Source of the DNA: Pristionchus mayeri | Taxonomy: Eukaryota > Nematoda > Chromadorea > Rhabditida > Neodiplogasteridae | Direction: 5' to 3' | Length of the DNA: 64,000 nt | NCBI GenBank assembly: GCA_036245805.1 | Contig: BTRK01000003.1 | Coordinates: 5,766,001 to 5,830,000 of the forward strand | Part shown: positions 55,701-64,000 of the stretch, in pieces | Numbering within the stretch: the first letter of the stretch is position 1 | How the letters are laid out: each line of letters opens with the position of its first letter | Program-made: the position numbers and the translations under genes | Notes under the pieces: generated by a model | Told to the model about the DNA's origin: nothing | What the model saw: only the letters and a program-made list of their open reading frames with translations | Database searches by the model: none

Positions 55701-58700
55701 CGACAAATCGCTCACCATCGACGAGGTCATCTCGCAAGCCATGGTCTTCATTCTGGCTGGTTCGTTGCCATTTTCCGGTCAACGAAATCCGACTTTTATC
55801 AATTCCCGGATTTCATTAAAGCCGTGGATTTCATACATTCCCGGCCCTGGTACACCGACGTTTAGGCTTTGACACCACCGCCAACGCACTCGCGTACACC
55901 ACGTGGATGCTGGCGTGTAATCCTACTGTGATGAGGAGATGCCAGGAGGAGATCGAGGACGTGTGCGGGGAGGAGGTTACTTAGTATATTATTTATTTAT
56001 TGGTAACAGTGCTAGGAAGGGAGAGCATTTTTTGCAGCAAAACTTATTTTTATGATGAACATCTAATATTAGACTCAAAATTAATATTAGTATGTAGAGT
56101 TCAAGAAATCGCTTTCTTCACTCTGTGCATTCGTCGCCGTCACTAGGTAGAAGGAGAACCATTATGTCATGTCGCCTTTGACATATCAAAGGCGGCATGA
56201 CGTCATAGTTCTCACATGATCTACTGCCCTCGTCGCCACTCTGCCCATCTAGAGTGGGTAGAGTGAATAGACGAAGGCCCGAATGTTAAACTCTACTCTG
56301 ATGACGCTAGAATGCGAATCGTTCCAGAGATATGTCAGTTTTTTTGTTAAATTTGTTAAAGTTTTTTACTCCCGCCAGATAAGTACTCGGAATTGAAATG
56401 TGGAATCATAATTGTAATTGTAGTCATAATGAAACATATTCAAGATCTTTTAACAAAATATCTTCTCCTTGACTAGACAATTGTCAATAACCGATATTTT
56501 GTGGAAATGGCTTCCACTTGAATCACTAAAAGTTCAAAGATCACGAATTCCAGTCCATTTCCTACGAGGACATCAACAACCTCCGCTATCTGGAGGCCGT
56601 GTGCAAGGAGACGCTGCGGTTCTTCCCGCTGGGAGCTTTGTAAGTTTCGCGCTCCCACTGTAAAATTCCCACAGTTCTTCTTTACAAGTCTAAAAGTGAT
56701 TAATGCAGTGAGTTTTGATACTTAGAATAGGGAAGAAGTTTCATTCGAAATGCCATTCCAAATCCCAAATTTCATCCCATTTCAACGGAAATAATCGCAA
56801 TGGAGATATTTTCAGCGCGAACTCCCGAACATGCATGAACACAACCACTATCTATGGGCTGGAGATCGAGAAAGGTGTGAAATATTGGGGTGTCCGGAAA
56901 GTTCGTATAATGCTTCGGAAAAAAGTCAGTTCGCGATCAAATGCAGTGATTGCGCAATCTGTTTGTCAACAATGTATTGCATCATTCTGACGTTGAGTAG
57001 TGAGAGGATTTAATCAGTCTCCTAGTTGTTACATTGATTCTTGTGATGGACTCCCATCTCTACCTCCGAGCAGTTTTACTTCATTACTACCGTCTTGGCC
57101 GATCCGTGAAGGAGGCCCACTCTGCCCTGGCCCAGTCGGAAGGAGCTGACGCCCCCTCCATACCCTTCTGCTATAAGTGGTTCTCCCGCTTCAAGAAAGA
57201 GGAGTTTGGAATCGATGATCGACCCCGCTCTGGACGCCCTCCCTCCCTCGATCAGCCTCTCGTTCTCTGCACACTGAAGCGCAAGCCCATGGCCAGTGTG
57301 CGTGAGTTGAAGAAGGATACTGGTACTCCCAGATCAACGGTGTCCGATATCCTCCATCGATCTGGGAAGAAGCCGAAACTCCCACAAGTGATTCCCCATG
57401 ACCTCTCCCCCGAACAGCTGAAAAAATCGTGTTCAAGTCTGTCGGGAATTACTCCATCGTAGATCCAATCTTCGATGGGTCAATTCCATCATCGCTACAG
57501 ATGAGAAGTGGATCACGTACGATAACCCTGTGAGGAGACTGCAATGGGTGGATGCAGATGAGAAGCCCACGCCCGTCCCGAAGAAGGAAGAGCACGGAAA
57601 GAAGGAACTCCTCTGCTTCTTCTTCTCAGTGCTCGGTCCCATCTACTGGGAGATCCTCGACCCTGTCACCAGCATCAATGCCGACCTCTTCTCTGAACAA
57701 CTGGAAGATGTCGCGATCAGAGTCCTTCCCAGACTCCTGAACCAAGGCAAAATTCTTCTTCTAATGGACAATGCTCGCCCACATCGAGCGAAGATGACCC
57801 AGAAGAAAATGGACGAGCTGAAGATCGAGAGGATTCCCCATCCACCGTATTCCCCGGATCTCTCCCCATGCGACTACCACTGCTTCCGCTCTCTCTCTGA
57901 CTTCTGCAAAGGAAAGAAGTTCAAGAATCGAGATGAAGTTGTGAGGGCTTTCGTGAACTGGGCGGTCTCGAAGAAACCCGCATTCTGGAAGAGAGGAATC
58001 GAGACCCTGCCCAATCGCTGGAGGGAGGTAGTGAGAAAGAAGGGGGCATACATTGGTCACTGAGAATTGTAAAGCATTGAATAAAAAATAAAAACAAAAA
58101 AATTATACGAACTTTCCGGACACCCCAATAGCAAGAGAAAAATGGGCAAAAAGATTTGACGGAGGTGGGATTCGAACCCACGCCACGAATGACTGGTGCC
58201 TAAAACCAGCGCCTTAGACCGCTCGGCCACTCCGCCGACGTATATCCATTCCGACTCTACACTCTAGTTCTCATTGGTGCGCTCGCGCATTCCCTCTCGC
58301 CCTCTCTCCTCTTCTCTCGTCTCTCCGCCTTTTGCGTGCACTCTCGCTCTCGAGTGACGTAAACAAGTAGGGGGAGAAGGGTGGTAGGAGTAGAGAAGGA
58401 GAGAGAGGAGTCACAGACTAGGACTATTGCATGAATCGGCGGATTCTTTTCGATTGCTTTGCGCTTATCATGATGAAAGGATTGGTAACATTTCCCGCTA
58501 AAAATACATCGATTAACACCTCACTTGTCCACCGGGGAGAAATATTATTTTGCAGCAAGCATTTGTCCAGATAACGCGAAATATATATCACGCCTCTTAT
58601 GAGAGGATCGATCCAAAATGACTGGATTCTGGCAAAGGGGTCACTTTTCGGTTTCGGGTTTTCGACGTTTTTGGGGTCTCCCATGCATGCCTAGCACCCC

Positions 58701-61700
58701 CCTGATTGGAATAGTCTCAGTGGCTGCTCCACATCGAGCTGCTGCACCTGTCGGATGAACGCTTCTGACTTTGAGAGCTCCTTTCAGTGCTTCAAAATTA
58801 CAGTAGGAAAGCAGTTTTTGTTTTCCCAGGGTAACTTTTCATGCTCTATTCACCTATATTTTTCATTTAGCCTTAATTTAAGATATGTTCGCGTGACATT
58901 CAGCTCAATTTATTTCAAAAACCGCTCGAAAAGCCATTGATTTTTTGGAATAGGCGTATGCAGCTTCTCAAGACGAATCGTTTAAGGGGTTTAAGCTCCC
59001 ATAACTCGGGGGGTAACTTAGTGCCCCATGCGAAAAACTTTTTTGAATGATTTGAACTTATTTTTCACTGCGTAATTTCATTGTTCTCCCTCTCATTTCT
59101 CGTCGTTCGCTCGCGCTCGTACGGCTTTTGACTATTTTGGTTGAGTTTCACAGAGAATGAGAGGGAGAACAATGAAATTACGCAGTGAAAAATAAGTTCA
59201 AATCATTCAAAAAAGTTTTTCGCATGGGGCACTAAGTTATCCCCCGAGTTATGGGAGCTTAAACCCCTTAAACGATTCGTCTTGAGAAGCTGCATACGCC
59301 TATTCCAAAAAATCAGTGGCTTTTCGAGCGGTTTTTGAAATAAATTGAGCTGAATGTCACGCGAACATATCTTAAATTAAGGCTAAATGAAAAATATAGG
59401 TGAATAGAGCATGAAAAGTTACCCTGGGAAAACAAAAACTGCTTTCCTACTGTAATTTTGAAGCACTGAAAGGAGCTCTCAAAGTCAGAAGCGTTCATCC
59501 GACAGGTGCAGCAGCTCGATGTGGAGCAGCCACTGAAACTATTCCAATCAGGGGGGTGCTAGGCATGCATGGGAGACCCCAAAAACGTCGAAAACCCGAA
59601 ACCGAAAAGTGACCCCTTTGCCAGAATCTGATCGATTATCTGGTAAGAGGCGTGATATATATATATATATATATATTATCTACGCTCGGTGGCGCAACGA
59701 AAGACGAATAATTACTTATGTGTTATGATACAAGACATAGTGTCCACGAATAGAGGCGAGGGGGGTACTGAGCAGCGCCCCAAATTTGGGGCGCTGCGCA
59801 AGCATGAGTAGGGGGTCATGGTAAAATCGATAATAAGACATGGTAGGTCAAGACTAAGTACCGTACCCAATCGATAGTACAGTACCTCCAGATGCCGTAT
59901 ATGGCTACCGTAACCCTCGAGCATCACTAACTGACTTTATTTCCAAAAAATCAAAGTACCGTACCCAAATGAAATAATCAAAGCACCGTAACCAATCGAT
60001 GGTACAGTACCCCAAAATACCGTATACCGCTACCGTAACCCCGGAATATCGCGAACTGACTTTATTTTTATAAAAATATATTACCATGACCAATCGATAG
60101 TACAGTACCCCAAAATACCGTATACCACTACCGTAACCTACCGTAACCTAGCGCAACCCTCGAATATCGCAAACTAACTTTATTTTTAAAAAGTCCTGGT
60201 ACCGTGCCCAATCGATTCTACAGTACCCAAGTAACTACCGTAACCCAGTTCCGTGGGTCAGATCCAGTTCCTTGGGTCAAACATTTTTCTAAAAATCCAA
60301 AATCAAAAATAAAATTAATGTTAATTATATTTCCGTATATATAATTAATGTAGTATATCTTATGTTATGTATATCTTATGATCTGTTTGGGATTTTTAGA
60401 AAAATTCGATTTTTTTAGAAAAATGTTTGACCCAAGGAACTGGATCTGACCCGCGGAACTGGGTTACGGTAGTTACTTGGGTACTGTAGAATCTATTGGG
60501 CACGATACCAGAACTTTTTAAAAATAAAGTTAGTTTGCGATATTCGAGGGTTGCGCTAGGTTACGGTAGGTTACGGTAGTGGTATACGGTATTTTGGGGT
60601 ACTGTACTATCGATTGGTCATGGTAATATTTTTTTATAAAAATAAAGTCAGTTCGCGATATTCCGGGGTTACGGTAGCGGTGTACGGTATTTTGGGGTAC
60701 TGTACCATCGATTGGTTACGGTACTTTGATTTTTTTCATTTGGGTACTGTACTTTGATTTTTTGAAAATAAAGTCAGTTAGTGATGCTAGTGGGTTACGG
60801 TAGCCATATACGGTATCTGGTGGTACTGTACTATCGATTGGGTACGGTACTTAGTCTTGACCTACCATGTCTTATTATCGATTTTACCGTGACCCATGCT
60901 CATGCTCCGTGACTCATGCTTGCGCACCGCCCCAAATTTGGGGCGATGCTCAGTACCCCCCCTCGCCTGCGGCGTGGACACCTATGATACAAGACATACG
61001 TGTCCACGCCGGCGGCGTGCGCATCGCCTCACATGTGAGGCGGTGCGCAAGGCATGTCATGGTAGGTCAAGACTAAGTACCGTACTCAATCGATAGTACA
61101 GTACCAGTGGATACCGTATATCACTACCGTAACCCGCTATTATCGCGAACTGACTTTATTTTCAAAAAATTAAAGTACCGTACCCAATCGACTCTACAGT
61201 ACCCCACGATATCGTATACCACTACCGTAACCCACGATTATCGCAAACTAACTTTATTTTTTAAAAGCCCTGGCACCTTGACCAATCGATTGTACAGTAC
61301 TCAAGACATTACAGTAACCCAGTTCCATGGGTCAGATCCAGTTCCTTGGGTCAAACATTTTTCTAAAAATTTCAAACGTTTTTCTAAAAATCCAAAATCG
61401 ATCGTTAAATGATTCTACAGTAATAATATATACGGTAGGATAGTTTGAAAAAAATTAACGATCGATTTTAATTTTTTAGAAAAATGTTTGACCCAAGGAA
61501 CTGGATCTGACCCAAGGAAATGGGTTACGGTAGTTACTTGGGTACTGTATAATCGATAGGGCACGGTGCCGGGGCTTTTTAAAAATAAAGTTAGTTCGCG
61601 ATAATAGTGGGTTACGGTAGTGATATACGGTATCTGCTGGTACTGTACTATCGATTGGGTACGGTACTTAGTTTTGACCTACCATGACTTAGAAATCGAT

Positions 61701-63357
61701 TTTCCATGACCCCCTATACATGCCTTGCGCACCGCCTCACATGTGAGGCGGTGCGCAGCACCCCCCCTCGCCGCCATTTCTGGACACCTATGATACAAGA
61801 GAATTGACTCTCCTCACACTGAGGACAAAATACGATAGGAAGGGGGGAATGTGGGGGGGGGGGGGGGGTGGCAGTGCAATCTTAAAATGAGAAGATCCAA
61901 TCGGCTGGTCTCATCTGTCTTCGTCTTCGTATCATGAATTATCGTCTCCATAAACCATATTTAGCAAAAATCGATAACTTCCAGACACTGACGTCGCAGT
62001 GGACACGCTCTCACTGCACTTTGACCGCGAGATCTGGGGAGAGGACGTGGCAGAGTTCCGACCGGAGAGGTACTAAGTAGGGATTAATTCGGAAAAAATT
62101 ATTCATTCTGAGTGCTTTATTGATGGCTAGACGAACGATTTCCTTACCTCAGTACACCTACATATAATGTTGCAGCGCGTTACTCGTGTTAGTATATCGT
62201 AGTCTTAAGGTGGAGATATTTCGAAGATGGAAATAATTTTGAGATGGCTCGAGGACCGTAAAGTGCCCCAGGCGGCGTACATTCCCTTCGGAGCTGGCCC
62301 GAGAATCTGCATTGGCATGAGGTTTGAGCTCCATTTTTGACATTTTTTGGATTCGAAAAATTATTTCCCTAATATTTCCCTAATCTATTGATTAATAGTT
62401 TTCGTGCATACCCTTATGCCGATCATGTAGCATAAATGAACTCGTTCGCGCGAACTCGGATCGACATTTCCGATTAAAATGTGTTTAAAATGTTAGGGTT
62501 CATTTTCCGTTAGTCAGGACAGCTTTGTCACTAGCCATCTTCAAAAAAAAATTTCGTAGTGCACTTTCGAATTTCAACGATTATTTTATCTTCTAAATTT
62601 CGAGAATGTTGCTATGGATTTCGTTGAGTTTCAGCACAAACATAATCAATGAAACGAATCATTTACGCATTGCTGTCCTCATCTCGTCGGCGTTTCAATA
62701 AATGCAATTTTTTTTCATTTACCAGTTCATTTAGTCGTGTTGTTTAATCAAGCACATACGCATTCGTGATAGTAAGAGTGGTGAATTATTTATAACATCA
62801 AATTTAATCGCATTCACTATTTCTTGCAGACTGGCGATGATGGAGGAGAAGATGGTACTTGCCCATTTGCTGAGACGATTCGACTTTCTTAAGGGAACCG
62901 AGGTAAGGATCAGTTGCCCTTCAGAGTTCTTTGCGACATCGCAATCATATCCCTTTTCGGATTTAGCAATATGCGATTGTGAAATTGCAACAACAAAAAA
63001 CTAGTAAGGGTGTCTTCTCAAGAAATGACTATCTTCTCGAGCAATGTTCTCGCTCTCTCCATATCATACAGTCCCTCGCTCAATCTGATCGACGAGAGAG
63101 CGTGTTATTTGGAGAGAGCGGAAACATTGCTCCTCTTATCTCTTCTGCTCCATCACCAATCATATCTCTGTTAAATGATATATCTGTGATGAAACATGCA
63201 GAATTTAGAGAGTCATTTATTGCAAAATTGCCACACATTCTATTTTTGTAAATAGTATATAATTAATTAACTAATTAAGGCCTCGGAACTCCGACTTCAC
63301 GGCGCTATGACTCTAACTCCAGTGGAAGTGCCTATTCGCATTGTGAAGAGAACATGA
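49745..63357 (+). CDS. Cytochrome P450, complete, 18 exons, 517 aa
   Basis: Exons: 49745-49794, 50004-50142, 50381-50446, 50599-50649, 51087-51169, 52440-52571, 52752-52851, 53326-53415, 53853-53933, 54089-54199, 55699-55759, 55866-55975, 56533-56639, 56816-56874, 61985-62069, 62244-62321, 62830-62902 and 63280-63357. All phases agree and sum to 518 codons with the stop. A 20-residue membrane anchor (MIALLVALATIAGALYFYFL) starts the protein and is followed by a basic stretch. Oxygen-binding I-helix AGFDTT is near residue 320. The K-helix ExxR is E384-R387 (KETLR). FRPER (438-442) gives the conserved Arg. The heme loop is FGAGPRICIG with ligand Cys464. Motifs and C-terminus look like nematode CYP3-clan enzymes (CYP13/CYP25-like); that ranking is inference. 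The enzyme should be an ER-bound monooxygenase. Substrate is unknown. Introns make up nearly 90% of the gene, and intron 14 alone is 5.1 kb. The weakest boundary is the acceptor of exon 13 (AAAAG). Confidence 0.93.
52950..52971 (+). other. Duplicated exon end forming a 22-nt pseudo-exon
   Basis: The 3' end of exon 7 and its donor are repeated at about 52,940-52,993. A T-to-G change makes GTACTGCAG, a good acceptor, followed by AAACCCGAGAGTGGTGAAGAAG and the GTGAGG donor. Inclusion of 22 nt would shift the reading frame. It lies in P450 intron 7. Confidence 0.55.
53680..53795. repeat. Solo end of the 14,283-15,397 foldback family
   Basis: Shares ACTCACTGAGTACTAC, GATTTCGATTTTTGG and AGTGCCAAGC with the ends of the foldback at 14,283-15,397. 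It lies in P450 intron 8. No second arm is present. Confidence 0.5.
54505..54565. mobile_element. Short palindromic MITE (ACTTGGTCGGATGAG type)
   Basis: GCACTTGGTCGGATGAG pairs with CTCATCCGCCCTAGTGC around a TGAGGACTATGACC-type centre. It is related to hairpins at 19,268-19,355 and 56,145-56,225. It lies in P450 intron 10. Confidence 0.6.
56145..56225. mobile_element. Short palindromic MITE (CACTAGGTAGAAGGAG type)
   Basis: A hairpin of about 80 bp centred on CCTTTGACATATCAAAGG with ATGTCATG arms. The same centre (with one change) is seen at 19,310. It lies in P450 intron 12. Confidence 0.65.
56885..58128 (+). mobile_element. Full-length mariner in P450 intron 14
   Basis: 1244 bp with perfect TTGGGGTGTCC ends and TA on both sides (56,883-56,884 and 58,129-58,130). 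It inserted 8 bp after the donor of P450 exon 14 without damaging the splice site. It is close in sequence to the complete element at 11,915-13,156 but in the opposite orientation, and its transposase carries a single frameshift. Confidence 0.95.
57034..58063 (+). pseudogene. Mariner transposase with one frameshift
   Basis: Corresponds to the whole 342-residue transposase at 11,979-13,007. The frame is open from ATG 57,034, but one extra A in an A-run (about 57,422-57,427) shifts it, so translation ends at 57,462 after residue 142. Downstream of the shift the rest of the protein, with all three catalytic aspartates, is open in the neighbouring frame to the terminal KKGAYIGH at 58,063. Several substitutions distinguish it from the intact copy (for example EEFGIDDRP against GEFGLDDQP). 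A homopolymer sequencing error cannot be excluded. Confidence 0.92.
58157..58236 (-). tRNA. tRNA-Leu (anticodon TAG)
   Basis: Read on the minus strand, the 80-nt sequence folds as a class II tRNA. The acceptor GGCGGAG pairs with CTCCGTC. The D-loop region reads TGGCCGAGCGGTCTAAGGCG. The anticodon stem CTGGT/ACCAG encloses the loop TTTAGGC with anticodon TAG (decoding CUA). A variable arm and a T-arm with GGTTCGAATCC follow. There is no intron and CCA is not encoded. The discriminator base is A. It lies 29 bp beyond the mariner, antisense inside P450 intron 14. The A and B box promoters (TGGCCGAGCGG and GGTTCGAATCC) are intact. Confidence 0.95.
58585..59658. mobile_element. Foldback element, TATATCACG family, copy 4
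   Basis: Almost perfect 1.07-kb palindrome. It starts ATATCACGCCTCTTATGAGA and ends TAAGAGGCGTGATAT, with arms of about 520 bp around a 45-bp centre near 59,100-59,145. The identical 61-codon ORF on both strands (58,755-58,940 and 59,313-59,498) is one arm seen twice. The near-identity of the arms implies youth or gene conversion. It lies in P450 intron 14. Confidence 0.9.
59722..61800. repeat. Double palindrome of TACCGTA/TACGGTA repeats
   Basis: Two foldbacks side by side (about 59,722-60,990 and 60,980-61,800) share the boundary ATGATACAAGACAT and GTGTCCACG. Their arms consist of repeated units with ATCGATAGTACAGTACC, CTACCGTAACCC and AACTGACTTTATTTT. The outer ends carry GC-rich mini-hairpins (GCGCCCCAAATTTGGGGCGC at 59,776-59,795; CGCCTCACATGTGAGGCG at 61,024-61,041 and 61,733-61,750). 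Non-coding; all ORFs are arm reads. It lies in P450 intron 14. Confidence 0.8.
61801..61984. other. End of P450 intron 14 with poly-G tract
   Basis: Contains a G-run at about 61,852-61,868 and AT-rich sequence up to the CTTCCAG acceptor. Nothing else is seen. Confidence 0.6.
63030..63136. repeat. CTCTC-core hairpin MITE in P450 intron 17
   Basis: GAGCAATGTTCTCGCTCTC pairs with GAGAGCGGAAACATTGCTC around CTGATCGACGAGAGAGCG. Same family as the pair at 45,166-45,511. Confidence 0.65.
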
Positions 63358-63448
63358 ATGTCCTTAGTGATAAATCGATTAACGTGGTTACTTCCTTACT
63401 CTCATTCATGTTCCATCCTATTTTTAATTTTATTCCATATTGTTTTAA

Positions 63449-63736
63449 AGGGGTACTGCGGAGAATGTTTGGCCAACCGTAGTGACCCAGTGGATGTTGT
63501 AGAGCTCACTCACCCGATCAGAAATCACTTTGTACGAAGTTTCACATACGACTCTGGGGCTATTTACATACGCGCGAAGTTTATTGACGGCGCAGGGTAG
63601 TGGCTTACTCATTTATGTTTCACTCGCTCTTCTTATTTATCGTCTCTTTTTCGTGGTAAATGCGCTACAGTTTCCCACTGAGAGCGCAGAATTTTCGTGG
63701 TGGGACCCAATAACATTCATTCCCCGGAGCACTCCT
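63449..63736. mobile_element. TTAA MITE, 288 bp, copy 2
   Basis: Ends AGGGGTACTGCGGAGAA and TTCCCCGGAGCACTCCT are flanked by TTAA. It has the same length and interior plan as 13,194-13,481, in the opposite orientation. It starts 92 bp after the P450 stop codon and might supply or disrupt 3' UTR sequence. The overlapping ORFs (63,358-63,817) are not genes. Confidence 0.85.
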
Positions 63737-64000
63737 TTAAGATGGGCTGTGCAAAGTGCAGTCACAATCCTGTTTTACTCAGATTTATTGGCTAAGCAAA
63801 GGCTATATTGTGAATAAATGTGCAGTTCTAACACTAAGAGATTTTACCTATTTTCCATGATAGCCCGACTGTCCGAGATCTATTGCCGTTCTCTGAGCAT
63901 GGAAACACCTTCAAGTCAACTTGGCCGAGATCTCGATGTGCTAACTAACAACGAGTTGCTCCAGTACTCTGGCCGAGATCTCATTTCACAAGCTTGGCCT
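63737..64000. other. Downstream flank, no gene seen
   Basis: Three loose copies of CCGAGATCT (63,878, 63,930 and 63,973) at about 45-50 bp spacing hint at a short tandem repeat that continues beyond the window. Confidence 0.35.

Noticed and set aside
58755..59498. Identical 61-codon ORF on both strands, seemingly conserved
   Set aside because: It is a single palindrome arm read twice; conservation follows from the inverted repeat.

Overview
The window looks like a nematode nuclear genome, most likely a free-living clade such as the diplogastrids (Pristionchus-like). This is inferred from short exons (about 50-140 nt), TTTCAG-type acceptors, mariner, DD37D and Ty3/gypsy elements, and dispersed TACGGTA/TACCGTA repeats. 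It is AT-rich, gene-poor and packed with nested mobile elements, many of them long inverted-repeat (foldback) elements.

Layout. (1) 0-10 kb: four in-phase exons of an EF-hand protein that I read as the N-terminal part of a rhomboid-related (RHBDL-type) protein, with foldback elements between them. (2) 10-21 kb: a foldback element split by about 7.6 kb of nested insertions, including a full-length mariner with an uninterrupted 342-residue transposase. (3) 22-27.6 kb: a DD37D Tc1/mariner-type element broken by a 3.4-kb foldback with 8-bp target duplications and by a deleted mariner. (4) 27.6-32.5 kb: a decayed copy of the EF-hand gene's third exon, a mariner remnant and a 1.5-kb palindrome. (5) 32,578-38,145: a young, intact Ty3/gypsy LTR retrotransposon with one 1422-codon Gag-Pol frame. 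(6) 38.2-40.6 kb: a third, broken copy of the rhomboid-like gene. (7) 41.6-47.8 kb: three small intact multi-exon genes, two of them paralogues (138 and 132 aa) flanking an unrelated-looking 112-aa gene. No family was recognised for any of them. (8) 49.7-63.4 kb: a complete 18-exon cytochrome P450 gene (517 aa) whose introns hold a near-intact mariner, an antisense tRNA-Leu(TAG), a 1.1-kb foldback and a double palindrome.

The host genes do not form an obvious pathway. The P450 is an oxidative enzyme of the ER membrane. The rhomboid-like copies look like a tandem family being taken apart by insertions. The small-gene cluster is the best candidate for an undescribed lineage-specific family: the two paralogues share identical exon phases and a conserved upstream block with a hairpin. 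All exon models come from splice-site and reading-frame reasoning only. Long palindromes are also places where assemblies can fail, so some junctions should be treated with care.
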